From Corylus avellana (taxonomy: Eukaryota; Streptophyta; Magnoliopsida; Fagales; Betulaceae): 64,000 nucleotides of DNA. The translations under genes and the position numbers were made by a program. Positions 47,391 to 58,409 of the stretch are shown here, in pieces. The notes beneath the pieces were generated by a model. The model did not search any database. It had not been told where the DNA came from and was given only the letters and a program-made list of their open reading frames with translations. The DNA lies in NCBI RefSeq assembly GCF_901000735.1, contig NC_081545.1, positions 18,236,758 to 18,300,757 of the forward strand, read 5' to 3'. Positions within the stretch are counted from its first letter, which is position 1; each line of letters opens with the position of its first letter.

Positions 47391-48027
47391 TGTAATGCCC
47401 CCAAAATTGGCCTTAACCATTCTGGTAGGGTTACTGACAATTCCTCTAATTGAGTTAATTGGTAACTAACTAAAAGGATCGTCTGTCTAACATACTCAAA
47501 GTAAATGTAGTGGAAGGTAAAATTGACAAATATGAAATATCTAAAATAAATCATAAGACATGCATGTACTATCATTAGTCACAGATTGTGAGCTACTAAT
47601 CGAAATATAGTTATTCTATTCAAACTTGATAGAGTCTTCATGCTTCTTTCCTTTAAAACCCCTCTTAAAATAGATAATATGACAAGCTGCAAACACTACG
47701 TAAGTCTGAGACTTAGTAAGTAAATTCCACAATTGAGTATAGAAGGAGCTTCGACTTATATGCAGTAATAGACATGTATTTACTTTGGTAAACAACTAAG
47801 GTGTTGCATCTGTTATTATACTGTAAAAGTATAATTTTGGTTTTAGAGATGTGTATGTGTAATTCCAGCGACAATTGCCTATACGTTTTAATGAAGAAAA
47901 CTAATGCTTTGATAAGTCATAACTATCATATATGGTTTACCTAAGATACTACCCATTCTCAACAGGGTTGGCACTATCCCGAGGGATTCCTAATACAACA
48001 CCAATGCATCGGCTATTGTACACTACC

Positions 48028-48567
48028 TGTGGCATCCCACATCGCCTAAGTAAGGAGATGGAGATGTGCTTATATGTATACTTACACCTTTCATGACAAC
48101 AACGCATTTTAAAGTCATGATGGTCATGATCCTATCAAAACTCCGCAGTTAAGCGAGCTTATGCGAGAGTCGTACAAGAATTGGTGACCTCATGTGCAGT
48201 CTAGTTCGAGGGAGCCAAAAGCAGACAATATTATCTATCAATGGGGTGGTATGTTACAAATGGTATAAGAGTCATTGCCTAGCCTGAGATGGGGGAAGCG
48301 TGCACAAGCCATGAAAGTTGCTAGCGGGCACTCACTGGGACGCCAAGAATGGGCTAATCCCATTGCGGTCCCCAAAGGGGACATTGGATTCTAAGAGGAG
48401 GTGATTGTGGCGTCCTACATTGCCTGATATAGAGATGGAGATGTGCTTATATGTATATTTACACCATTCATTACAACAACGCGTTTTGAAGTCGTGCTGA
48501 TCATGGTCTCATCAGAACTCTGCAGTTAAGCGAACTTATACGGGGGTAGTACAAGGATGGGTGACTG
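48028..48567 (+). mobile_element. Cassandra TRIM with 5S-rRNA-like LTRs (3' truncated)
   Basis: LTR 1 is 48028-48258 (TGTGGCATCCCACATCG...GTATGTTACA). The primer site TGGTATAAGAGTC follows at 48261-48273. A purine tract GAGGAGGTGAT precedes LTR 2 at 48406. Each LTR contains a 5S rRNA-like block (about 48103-48195 and 48475-48567) with CAGAACTC(T)GCAGTTAAGCG and AGGATGGGTGAC, the internal Pol III promoter of 5S genes; this defines Cassandra. LTR 2 ends abruptly after GGGTGAC, where an (AT)n tract begins. No coding region, as expected. Confidence 0.9.
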
Positions 48568-48574
48568 TAAATCG

Positions 48575-48601
48575 TATATATATATATATATATATATATA
48601 T
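48575..48601. repeat. (AT)n microsatellite at the truncated Cassandra end
   Basis: About 13 TA units directly after the broken LTR 2. Confidence 0.9.
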
Positions 48602-49914
48602 TGGTTCTAAAATTCGGATTCTCAGAAAAGTTAACTTAGATACTTCAAAATATACAAAGGAAATATTTGTTTTTAATGGAAACAACGTTTTGAGTTGGAA
48701 TAATCTTTAACACCAAATGTAATAACCAAGTCATAAGAAATGATAGTTTAAAACTTGCATAAGGTAGTCAAATTCATTTTCGCTTCAAATTCATTTCAAA
48801 ATACAAGAGTACCCACTACCCAAAAATACAATTACTAAGTGCATCGGCGTAACCTAGCTACCCTAACTAATACTAGCTAACTAAATACCCAATTCTAAAT
48901 GAAAACAGCTATTACTACTAGATTATTCCTCGGCAGAATATTCCAACGAATCTTCCTCATCCATAACCATAGCCTCATAGTCACTATTAATACTTAGAAA
49001 GAAAGCAATTCTTTGGCAATTTGTCCCTGTTAGCAGTGTCCTAGCTTTCAGCAATCGCACTTCCTCTCGTTCCATCTTTGTGTACTAAGATAAGGATTAT
49101 GCTCCCCTAGGATTGGTGGAAAATCCCATATTCTTGATACACTACGGTGCTTCCACTGCCATTGTCTTCATACCGTTGTGATTCTGCTGTCCATCCATCT
49201 TCTAAGTATCATTAGTAGCATGGGCCACCCAAGGTCGAATTTGGTCGGGCTATTAGTGTTATGGATGGTAACAAACAATAGTCAGGACATCAGTATTGTA
49301 TTACAGGTCCCTCGGGACAACGTCAACCCTGCTGAGAATGGATAATATCTAGAGTAGACCATGCATGATAGTTATGACCTAATTATGACATTGGTTTTTT
49401 TGCATTAAAACTTACAGACGATTGTCGCTGGGATTATACATACACTTCTTAAAAACAAAACAATATACTTTTATGGTGTAATGGTAGAGGAAATACCTAA
49501 TATGTTTGTGAAAACACACATTTACTTCTACATTAATAACAGAAGCTCATTTCATACTCAACCATGAGATTTACTTATTAAATCATAGATGTACGTAGTA
49601 ATTGCGACTTGTTAGGTTGTCTGTTTTAAGATTTAGAGGATCCACTAAGATGAAGAAGCTAAGAGTATGTTTCGCAGTAACAAGTTTGATTGGAATGACT
49701 ATTTTGCTTAGATGTTCCAAGTCTATGATTGATTGTATTACTTGCATATTTTATGATTTTTAGATATCCCAGATCTTTTATTTTCACATTCCGCTTCTAT
49801 TTACTCTGAGTGTGTTAGATAGATGATCCCTTTTGTTAGTTACTAGTTAACTGAACTGGAGGCATTGCCAGTAACCCCACCAAAATGGTTCAGTCCAGTT
49901 TTGGGGGTGTTACA

Positions 49915-50213
49915 CGGTTATCGATTATTAACAGTTAATAACCGCCTGTCTGTGCATTTCTAGTTCCTTCGTCTACAAGAATGTCGGGGTGTGAGGATTG
50001 GGTATGACATAGTTGGGATACTCGATAGATGTTGTCTTCCGAAGAGTCCGTTTGAAATTGCGATTTTAAATCGTGCGTTTTGAAAACATGATTTTAAAAA
50101 CACAGTTAAGTGTGTGATAAAATCGTTGTTTAGCCTTTGAAATTGTGCATTTTTAAAAACACATCTCATCGATTGCGATTTGAAAACACAAATTTTTCGA
50201 TGTTTCCAAATCG
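49915..50213. other. Short spacer, no gene seen
   Basis: Contains repeated AAATTGCGATTTTAAATC/GATTGCGATTTGAAAAC words (50053-50190) that could be the ends of a degraded hAT-like MITE. Confidence 0.3.
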
Positions 50214-51892
50214 AAATTTTAAGGAAAAATTACACTTTACCCCCCCCCTCCCCCGACGCAGCGCTGCTTCAATTGGCTGGAAAATTCGATTAGTGAGAAG
50301 GAAGAATACAATGGTGTTAGATTATGGTAAATCAGAAAGTTGTTTGAATGAGGTTTTGAGGAAGAAGAAGCTCTGGATGGGGTGATGATGTTGAGTTTGA
50401 GCTCTGTTGCTTGAAGTTCATATGTTTCACTACTGTAAATATTTTTCTATAAATTCAGATGCTGCTACCATAGTAATCATGGGAAGCAAATCAAAACAAA
50501 TTTTAGTATAAATCTTTTACAAGGAATTCTTTGCTCTAATTTTGTGCTGCATGAAGTTGAAAAGGGATGTGAAAAGTTGCATTGATCATGCTAGTAAAAA
50601 CAAGGGCTAATAGAGGACTAATATGGGATCATTTTTAGTTTCGAATTCTTGCTTTAATTAAGCATTGGTGACTGTTAATGGTATAATCACCACACATGCA
50701 ACAACTCTAAGTGTTAGTGGTATGATCACCTTGTTAGTGGTATAATCACCACACATTCTTGTCCGCAACATATTGCCATTGATGAACAATGTCGGTGGCA
50801 CCGTGTTCCAAGGTTTTTTCTACTCTAAAAACCGTGACAATTTTTGGGACAACAGCCAGCTTGATTTTCCAAGAAAGTACTATGCCAAAGCTAGCTCCAC
50901 CTCCTCTAAAGGCCCATAAAAGATCTTCCCCCATTGATTCTCTATCCAAAACTCTGCCGTTTGCATCAACGATTCGTACATCAACGATATTATCCATTGA
51001 CAGACCATACTTTCTCATCATATTACTGTACCCAACTCTGCTAAAATGGCCTTCGACACCTACTGTTGGACAAACGCCGGTCGGGAAGCGATGGATCTTG
51101 CTCTTCTCTGCTATTCTATAGAAAAGCTCGCCGAGCGTTGCTCCAGACTCGGCCCAAGCACTTTCATCTTCGATGTTCACAATAATAGATCTTAGATTGA
51201 ACATGTCGAGGATTATGAACGGGGCGTTCGACACATATGAAAGGCTGTCGTAGTCGTGGTCTCCGCTGGGGATCCGGATTTCGAGGCTGTGGATTTTAGA
51301 ACAGAGTCTCGATGCTTGGATGTGAGAAACGTGGTTGGGGGCTACTATGAACAATGGTTTTGGGGTTGTCGGTGACGTGAATCTGAGGTTTCTTATGTAC
51401 GACTGCAAGACAATTGTGAAGGAAGAGTTGCTAGGATAGAAGGTGACTAAAGAGATTGGCGGGGAGGACTGAGAGTGGGCAGAAAGACATTGGAGAAAGC
51501 TCTCTTGGTCTGTATGTGAAGCTGCCACTGAAACTTGTAGTCATCGAAAGTCGTTGAAGTCCACGTCTTTGTCTGAGATGGAAGAGATGAATGAGTTTGG
51601 AGAGCAAGTTCATCGAGTTTGGAAGCAACCCGGTTAAAGAATTGTGAGAAACGGCCAGCAGTGACGTTGGAAGGGATGGGGGTATTTTGGGTAGTAAAAG
51701 GCCATAAGTGATCTCGTGCAACGCACGTGATCATTGTTCTGTTAGTCAAAGCGGCTTTGACTGACGGAATAGCTGAATTGAAAAAAATTGGAATTTTGTG
51801 GGGGTAGATTGCAAAAATTGAAACTTTAGGGGTCAAATTGAAAATCATTGCCAACTTGAAAGGGGTAAAATGTAATTTTCTCAAATTTTTTT
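50214..51892. mobile_element. Pack-MULE candidate carrying a BBE-like gene fragment
   Basis: Left end GGAAAAATTACACTTTACCCCC (50223 on) and inverted right end GAGAAAATTACATTTTACCCC (ending about 51883) form inverted termini of about 22 bp. The flanks AAATTTTAA (50214-50222) and AAATTTTTT (51884-51892) match at 7 of 9 bases. The right arm continues with GGGGTCAAATTGAAAATC, the same style of text as the other MULE ends here. Between them lies a truncated host-like gene. Confidence 0.45.
50746..51528 (-). pseudogene. Berberine bridge enzyme-like FAD oxidase, truncated fragment
   Basis: BBE-like enzymes are secreted flavoproteins that oxidise alkaloids, cannabinoids, monolignols or sugars. This frame starts at the mature N-terminus (FLQCLSAHSQ, S-x-VLQSYIRNLRF) without a signal peptide and covers most of the FAD-binding PCMH domain. 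The His of GDHDYDSLSY and the Cys of GVCPTVG, which bind FAD covalently in the family, are kept. The usually Gly-rich GGHFSGGGYG is changed to EGHFSRVGYS. It ends at about residue 260 (HQWQYVADKNV), half the usual 520-540 residues, with no substrate-binding or BBE C-terminal domain. Its position between MULE-like ends suggests a captured fragment. Confidence 0.8.
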
Positions 51893-51900
51893 AAGACACT

Positions 51901-52516
51901 TCTAACTATATATATATAAAAGCCGAGTTTTGACGTAGAAGTGCTTAGAATTGCGACACATGTCCATATTTTTTAATTGTTGTTTAATTTTTTTAAAAAT
52001 AAAAATCTTAAATTTTATTTTGTATCATTAATTTATTAAAAGATTTGGAGGTTCAAAATTTTATTTTTTTGTTCACTATGTATGAACCGGAAAAATAAAA
52101 ATCTTAAATTTTATTTTGTATCATTAATTTATTAAAAGATTTGCAGGTTCAAAATTTTGTTTTTTTGTACACTATGTATGAACTGGAAAAATAAAAATCT
52201 TCAATTTTATTTTATATCATTAATTTATTAAAAAATTTGAACCGGCGTTTCAAATTTTATTTCGGTTAAAAAAATTGAACCGGTTCAATTTGTTAAAAAA
52301 TGTATCTCTTCTTCCAACGTTTCTTTCTTCTCTGTTTTCCTCCTCTTCCTCAAGGCATGCTCTCTCTCTTTTTCCTCTTCTTCCAACGTTTTCCTTTTTT
52401 TCTCTCTTTTTCTATCTCTCTGTTTTTAGGGTTTTCTATTTCTTTGCTCAAAGAATGGAATTGGGTATCTCAGCAAAGCCTTTGGAATGCCTTTGGGTAT
52501 TTCTTTCTCAAGGCAT

Positions 52517-52555
<39 letters not shown>

Positions 52556-53694
52556 TCTTCTTCCAACGTTTTCCTCTTTTTCTCTCTTTTTCTATCTATC
52601 TGTTTTTAGGCTTTTTTATAACGGTTTGTTAAAATTTACCGCTTCGTTTATATTTCTCACCCTCTCTCGGATGGTCTCCACCGACCTCAATTTCTCAATT
52701 TCTACTTTTTCTATATCTCTGTTTTTAGGGTTTTCTATAACGGTTTGTTAAAATTTACCACTTCGTTTATATTTCCCACCCTCTCTAGGATTTTCTCCAC
52801 CGACCTCAATTTCTCAATTTCTAATCAATCCCTCCTTCTCTAGGATTCTCTCCGCCGACTTCAATCTCTATATAACTCAACCTGGGCTTCTCCACTCTCC
52901 ACCGTCTCTTGATCTTGATCTCTGCATCAGGTTAGTTTCTTTGACTGTGTTCAGATATGGATTTTATATATTAAATTTGCGTCTTTATATATATGAAATT
53001 TTATTGAGTTCAAAGATGGGTTTTATATATTAAATCTTTTAGTTCAGTCTCCATATATGCATGTCTTCCCGTCAGTTCCAACATGTCTTTTAAGATTCCC
53101 GATAGTGCTCAATAGGATCCATCCAACTCTGCAGAAGCTAAATCCACATATAAGATGTTTGTATTGGCAGGGAACTTTGCCTGCAAACTTGAATACATAA
53201 AATATGGTTTTTGATTTGGTTTATGAGAGGAATGTAGAATTATTAGTTAATTTGGTTTTTAATTTGGTTTATGAGAGGAATGTAGAATTAGTTAACTGTT
53301 TTTTTCTGAATCGTTTCAATTAGGACATTATGTAAATTTTGAATTAATATGATGTGGAACTAAGAACTTTTTAGGATTAGGAATTTGATTTTGACAAATA
53401 GCAGAGATTTACTATGATAAACCGGTTTTTTTTTTTTTTTTTTTTTTTAATTTATGTAGTTTCTTTACTTTATTTTGTATCATTAAGGAAAATTGGGAGT
53501 TTGAAGATGGATTTAGGGTTCCGATTTTAGGGATTTTGGGCTTTGAAGGGGTATGAGAAAAAGAAGATAACCTAGGATATACCTATTACTCTGTTTTTCT
53601 AATGATTAATGGGAATTGGGATGAGTATTAAATATGCTTGATTCTATATATGGGTTATATAATTTTAGTTTATTTGGAAGCAACCATATATTCC
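51901..53694 (+). mobile_element. Helitron-like 5' region, copy A
   Basis: It begins TCTAACTATATATATATAAA followed by AGCCGAGTTTTGACG, like plant Helitron 5' ends (5'-TC, AT-rich start). From 51926 it is nearly identical to 53795-55559 beyond the gap (copy B). It contains a 20-bp palindrome at 52272-52291, a (CT)n run at 52515-52551 and a first copy of the 560-590-bp unit (GATAGTGCTCAATAGGATCC) at 53101. No protein is recognised. Helitron identity is supported by the Rep/helicase gene downstream of copy B. Confidence 0.55.
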
Positions 53695-53794
53695 NNNNNN
53701 NNNNNNNNNNNNNNNNNNNNNNNNNNNNNNNNNNNNNNNNNNNNNNNNNNNNNNNNNNNNNNNNNNNNNNNNNNNNNNNNNNNNNNNNNNNNNN
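53695..53794. other. Assembly gap, 100 N
   Basis: Exactly 100 N. The left side stops at ...ACCATATATTCC, the end of a repeat unit; the right side restarts at the beginning of a second copy of the Helitron-like 5' region. Confidence 0.99.
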
Positions 53795-54419
53795 AGTTTT
53801 GACGTAGAAGTGCTTAGAATTGCGACACATGTCCATATTTTTTAATTGTTGTTTTATTTTTTTAAAAATAAAAATCTTAAATTTTATTTTGTATCATTAA
53901 TTTATTAAAAGATTTGCAACATTTGCAACATTAATTTATTAAAAGATTTGGAGGTTCAAAATTTTATTTTTTTGTTCACTATGTATGAACCGGAAAAATA
54001 AAAATCTTAAATTTTATTTTGTATCATTAATTTATTAAAAGATTTGCAGGTTCAAAATTTTGTTTTTTTGTCCACTATGTATGAACTGGAAAAATAAAAA
54101 TCTTCAATTTTATTTTATATCATTAATTTATTAAAAAATTTGAACCGGTGTTTCAAATTTTATTCCGGTTAAAAAAATTGAACCGGTTCAATTTGATAAA
54201 AAATGTATCTCTTCTTCCAACGTTTCTTTCTTCTCTGTTTTCCTCCTCTTCCTCAAGGCATGCTCTCTCTCTTTTTCCTCTTCTTCCAACGTTTTCCTTT
54301 TTTTCTCTCTTTTTCTATCTCTCTGTTTTTAGGGTTTTCTATTTCTTTGCTCAAAGAATGGAATTGGGTATCTCAGCAAAGCCTTTGGAATGCCTTTGGG
54401 TATTTCTTTCTCAAGGCAT

Positions 54420-54458
<39 letters not shown>

Positions 54459-56530
54459 TCTTCTTCCAACGTTTTCCTCTTTTTCTCTCTTTTTCTATGT
54501 ATCTGTTTTTAGGCTTTTTTATAACGGTTTGTTAAAATTTACCGCTTCATTTATATTTCCCACCCTCTCTAGGATGTTCTCCACCGACCTCAATTTCTCA
54601 ATTTCTACTTTTTCTATCTCTCTGTTTTTAGAGTTTTCTATAACGGTTTGTTAAAATTTACCACTTCGTTTATATTTCCCACCCGCTCTAGGATTTTCTC
54701 CACCGACCTCAATTTCTCAATTTCTAATCAATCCCTCCTTCTCTAGGATTCTCTCCACCGACTTCAATCTCTATATAACTCAACCTGGGCTTCTCCACTC
54801 TCCACCGTCTCTTGATCTTGATCTCTGCATCAGGTTAGTTTCTTTGACTGTGTTCAGATATGGATTTTATATATTAAATTTGCGTCTTTATATATATGAA
54901 ATTTTATTGAGTTCAAAGATGGGTTTTATATATTAAATCTTTTAGTTCAGTCTCCATATATGCATGTCTTCCCGTCAGTTCCAACATGTCTTTTAAGATT
55001 CCCGATAGTGCTCAATAGGATCCATCCAACTCTGCAGAAGCTAAATCCACATATAAGATGTTTGTATTGGCAGGGAACTTTGCCTGCAAACTTGAATACA
55101 GAAAATATGGTTTTTAATTTGGTTTATGAGAGGAATGTAGAATTAGTTAACTGTTTTTTTTCTGAATCGTTTCAATTAGGACATTATGTAAATTTTGAAT
55201 TAATATGATGTGGAACTAAGAACTTTTTAGGATTAAGAATTTGATTTTGACAAATAGCAGAGATTTACTATGATAAACCGGTTTTTTTATTTTTTTTATT
55301 TTTTTTTATTTATGTAGTTTCTTTACTTTATTTTGTATCATTAAGGAAAATTGGGAGGTTGAAGATGGATATGTGATTTAGGGTTCCGATTTTAGGGATT
55401 TTGGGCTTTGAAGGGGTATGAGAAAAAGAAGATAACCTAGGATATACCTATTACTCTGTTTTTTTAATGATTAATGGGAATTGGGATTAGTATTAAATAT
55501 GCTTGATTCTATATATGGGTTATATAATTTTAGTTTATTTGGAAGCAACCATATATTCCCGATAGTGCTCAATAGGATCCATCCAACTCTGCAGAAGCTA
55601 AATCCACATATAAGATGTTTGTATTGGCAGGGAACTTTGCCTGCAAACTTTTTAATTTGGTTTATGGGAGGAATGTAGAATTATTAGTTAATTTGGTTTT
55701 TAATTTGGTTTATGAGAGGAATGTAGAATTAGTTAACTGTTTTTATCTGAATCGTTTCAATTAGGACATTATGTAAATTTTGAAGTAATATGATGTGGAA
55801 CTAAGAACTTTTTAGGATTAGGAATTTGATTTTGACAAATAGTAGAGATTTACTATGATAAACCGGTTTTTTTTTTTTTTTATTTATGTAGTTTCTTTAC
55901 TTTATTTTGTATCATTAAGGAAAATTGGGAGTTTGAAGATGGATATGTGATTTAGGGTTCCGATTTTAGGGATTTTGGGCTTTGAAGGGGTATGAGAAAA
56001 AGAAGATAACCTAGGATATACCTATTATTCTGTTTTTCTAATGATTAATGGGAATTGGGATGAGTATTAAATATGCTTGATTCTATATATGAGTTATATA
56101 ATTTTAGTTTAGTTGGAAGCAACCATATATTCCCAATAGTGCTCAATAGGATCCATCCAACTCTGCAAAAGCTAAATCCACATATACGATGTTTGTATTG
56201 GTAGGGAACTTTGCTTGCAAACTTGGATACAGAAAATATGGTTTTTAATTTGGTTTATGAGAGGAATGTAGAATTATTAGTTAATTTGGTTTTTAATTTG
56301 GTTTATGAGAGGAATGTAGAATTAGTTAACTGTTTTTATCTGAATCGTTTCAATTAGGATATTATGTAAATTTTGAAGTAATATGATGTGGAACTAAGAA
56401 CTTTTTAGGATTAGGAATTTGATTTTGACAAATAGCAGAGATTTACTATGATAAACCGGTTTTTTTTTTTTTGTTTTTTTGTTATTAATTTTTTTATTTA
56501 TGTAGTTTCTTTACTTTATTTTGTATCATT
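53795..56530 (+). repeat. Helitron-like 5' region, copy B, with tandem 560-575-bp units
   Basis: 53795-55559 repeats copy A with small indels (e.g. a 33-bp insertion around 53910-53945). Unit starts (GATAGTGCTCAATAGGATCC or AATAGTGCTC...) at 55004, 55561 and 56135 give spacings of 557 and 574 bp. Each unit has CTCTGCA(G/A)AAGCTAAATCC, GGAATGTAGAATTA, ATGTGGAACTAAGAAC and a T-rich tract after AAACCGG. The palindrome recurs at 54175-54194 and the (CT)n run at 54418-54454. Confidence 0.85.
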
Positions 56531-57927
56531 AATTTATTAAAATATTTTCACGTTCAATTTTTTTTTTCTCAGTATGTATTTGTGTATGTTCAATTTAGAA
56601 TTAAGATAATAATTTTTTTTTTAATTAACACATATTTTATGATTCGGTATTAAGTCTTTTTTGTTTTTGTTATGTTTTTTTTTTTTCTTCAATTAGTACT
56701 CTTTTTATATGTTATTTCTTAGATAAAAACTGCAACTTCATAAGTAATACACTGTTTCTATTTTCATTATTCTTCTTACATTTTTTATTTCATTATTCTT
56801 CTTACATCATACGTTTAACTTTATTGTTTATTTTAACAAATAAAGAAATTATATGTTTTGTCTCGCATGGATATGTCTTAAGCTTTATTTTTAATGGCAT
56901 GGATATATTTTAAGCTTTATTTTTAGAAGACAATATATCAACCTTTTTTAACGGCCCATAAACTGTTGTTGTTTTTAAATACAACAATAAAAAAAATAAA
57001 AAAAAGTTTAAAAATCAAAAATTTTATTTATATAGTTTCTTTACTTTTTATTGTAAATTTAATTTACTAAAGGAATTGCATGTTCAATTTCTTCTTTTTT
57101 CTTTTAGTCTGTATGTATGTGTTTTTTTTTTTTTTTTTTCAATTAGTATTTTATTTGTATATTTTTTCTTTGATAAAATTTTCAACTTCGTAAATAATAA
57201 TTTGTTTCTATATATATACTTTATATTTTGTTCTTCTTCTTATTCAGTTTTTTTTTTTTTTTGAAACATTAATCTCTTAATTTTCCTAATTTCTTACTGC
57301 ATAAATATTCTAATTTATAAATGAAGTGTTATTTGACAATATGGTGTTAAATGATACGATTTAGAAATTTATTGTTCAAAATATATCAGTCTTTTTACTT
57401 TATTGTCTGCTAAAACAAGACTAAACAATTAGATGTTTCGTTTTCCATGTATCATTTATAAATTTTAAAATAGTAGTTTCTTAGGAATTATAAGACATTA
57501 CTCAAAAAACATGAAAATACATCAATGCACACTACTATCATTTATAACATAAATCACAGAAACTATTTACAATCTGCATTATAATATTATGTAAATTGTC
57601 TCTAAAATTAACGTTTGTAACTCTTGAATACAGGTGATTACTTTTGCGTTCTTTGGAAATAATTTGCAATAGGAGTTGAGGTATTTTCATTATTTTTCTT
57701 AAAATTTTCATTAGTTTGTTTACTTTGTTTTGTAGCAGTAATTTCTTTTTGTTGTGAGTGTACAAATTTCTCAATATATTTTGTATGTATTATATTGCAT
57801 TATGTTGACTATACTCTTTAGTTAAAGTCCATATTATATATTTTAGTTGAATTTGATGTACTAAATGATAGGATTTATAGATTTGTCATTAATTTTTTTT
57901 TCCTTGCAATTATGCAATAGAAACAAA
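56531..57927 (+). other. AT-rich Helitron leader, no gene seen
   Basis: Very T/A-rich, with several T tracts of 10-20 bases (57120-57140, 57246-57262). Two near copies of TGGATATATTTTAAGCTTTATTTTTA occur at 56867-56925. It leads directly into the Rep/helicase gene. Confidence 0.5.
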
Positions 57928-58409
57928 ATGGAAAATACATGACTTTCACGACAAAGAAGGCGGACAATTATGAATGCAAAAAAAAATCGAGAACGTAGTA
58001 GTGTGGGTAGTGAAAGTATCTCTAGGCAAGTTAGGGATTGCGACAACGTTCAACCAACGGATTCAATTGGTCAAAGTATGACAAATAATAGGAATGAAAT
58101 GGAAAATACAAGACTTTCACGACAGAGAAGGCGAATGATTATGAATGCAAAAAAAAAAATTGAGGACGTAGTAGTGTGGGTAGTGGAAGTATCTCTAGGC
58201 AAGTTAGGGATTGCGACAACGTTCAACCAACGAATTCAATTGGTCAAAGTATGACAAGTAATAGGAACAAATGGAAAATGAGAGACCTTCACAACATAAA
58301 CGTTCAAATCGAAGAGTTATTAGTGTGAATAATGGAAGTGGATCTAGCCAAGTTAGAGATTTCAACTGCGTTCAACCAACATATTCAACTGGTCAAAGTA
58401 TGACAGAAG
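57928..58409 (+). repeat. Three tandem about 172-bp coding units at the start of the RepHel gene
   Basis: Units begin with ATGGAAAAT(A/G) at 57928, 58099 and 58271. Each ends with GTTCAACCAAC...TCAA(T/C)TGGTCAAAGTATGACA. The repeated peptide is basic (SRQRRR...AKKNRERSS) with a QPT-x-S-x-GQSM tail. Unit 2 has 11 A where unit 1 has 9, which shifts its frame. Unit 3 is the most diverged. The copies make a repeated basic N-terminus, possibly a nucleic-acid-binding or nuclear-entry region. Confidence 0.85.

Larger units (their letters stand above)
47391..49914. mobile_element. 2.5-kb foldback structure with arms of about 640 bp
   Basis: Left arm 47391-48027 (TGTAATGCCCCCAAAATTGG...) and right arm about 49250-49914, inverted (TGTAACACCCCCAAAACTGG...), match along their length; e.g. 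CAGCGACAAT, CATAACTATCAT, CCATTCTCA(A/G)CAGGGTTG and TCCCGAGGGA recur in order. The middle (48570-49245) has no recognised protein. It may be one foldback transposon or two solo LTRs of one family in opposite orientation. A Cassandra element interrupts the left arm's inner end. Confidence 0.6.

Noticed and set aside
50746..51528. BBE-like frame as a functional gene
   Set aside because: It lacks signal peptide, C-terminal half and the Gly-rich FAD loop; described as a truncated fragment.
52275..54654. Two paired 158-168-codon frames rich in S/L/F
   Set aside because: They come from T/C-rich Helitron-like 5' DNA with a (CT)n run; no domain, and they appear in two frames at once.
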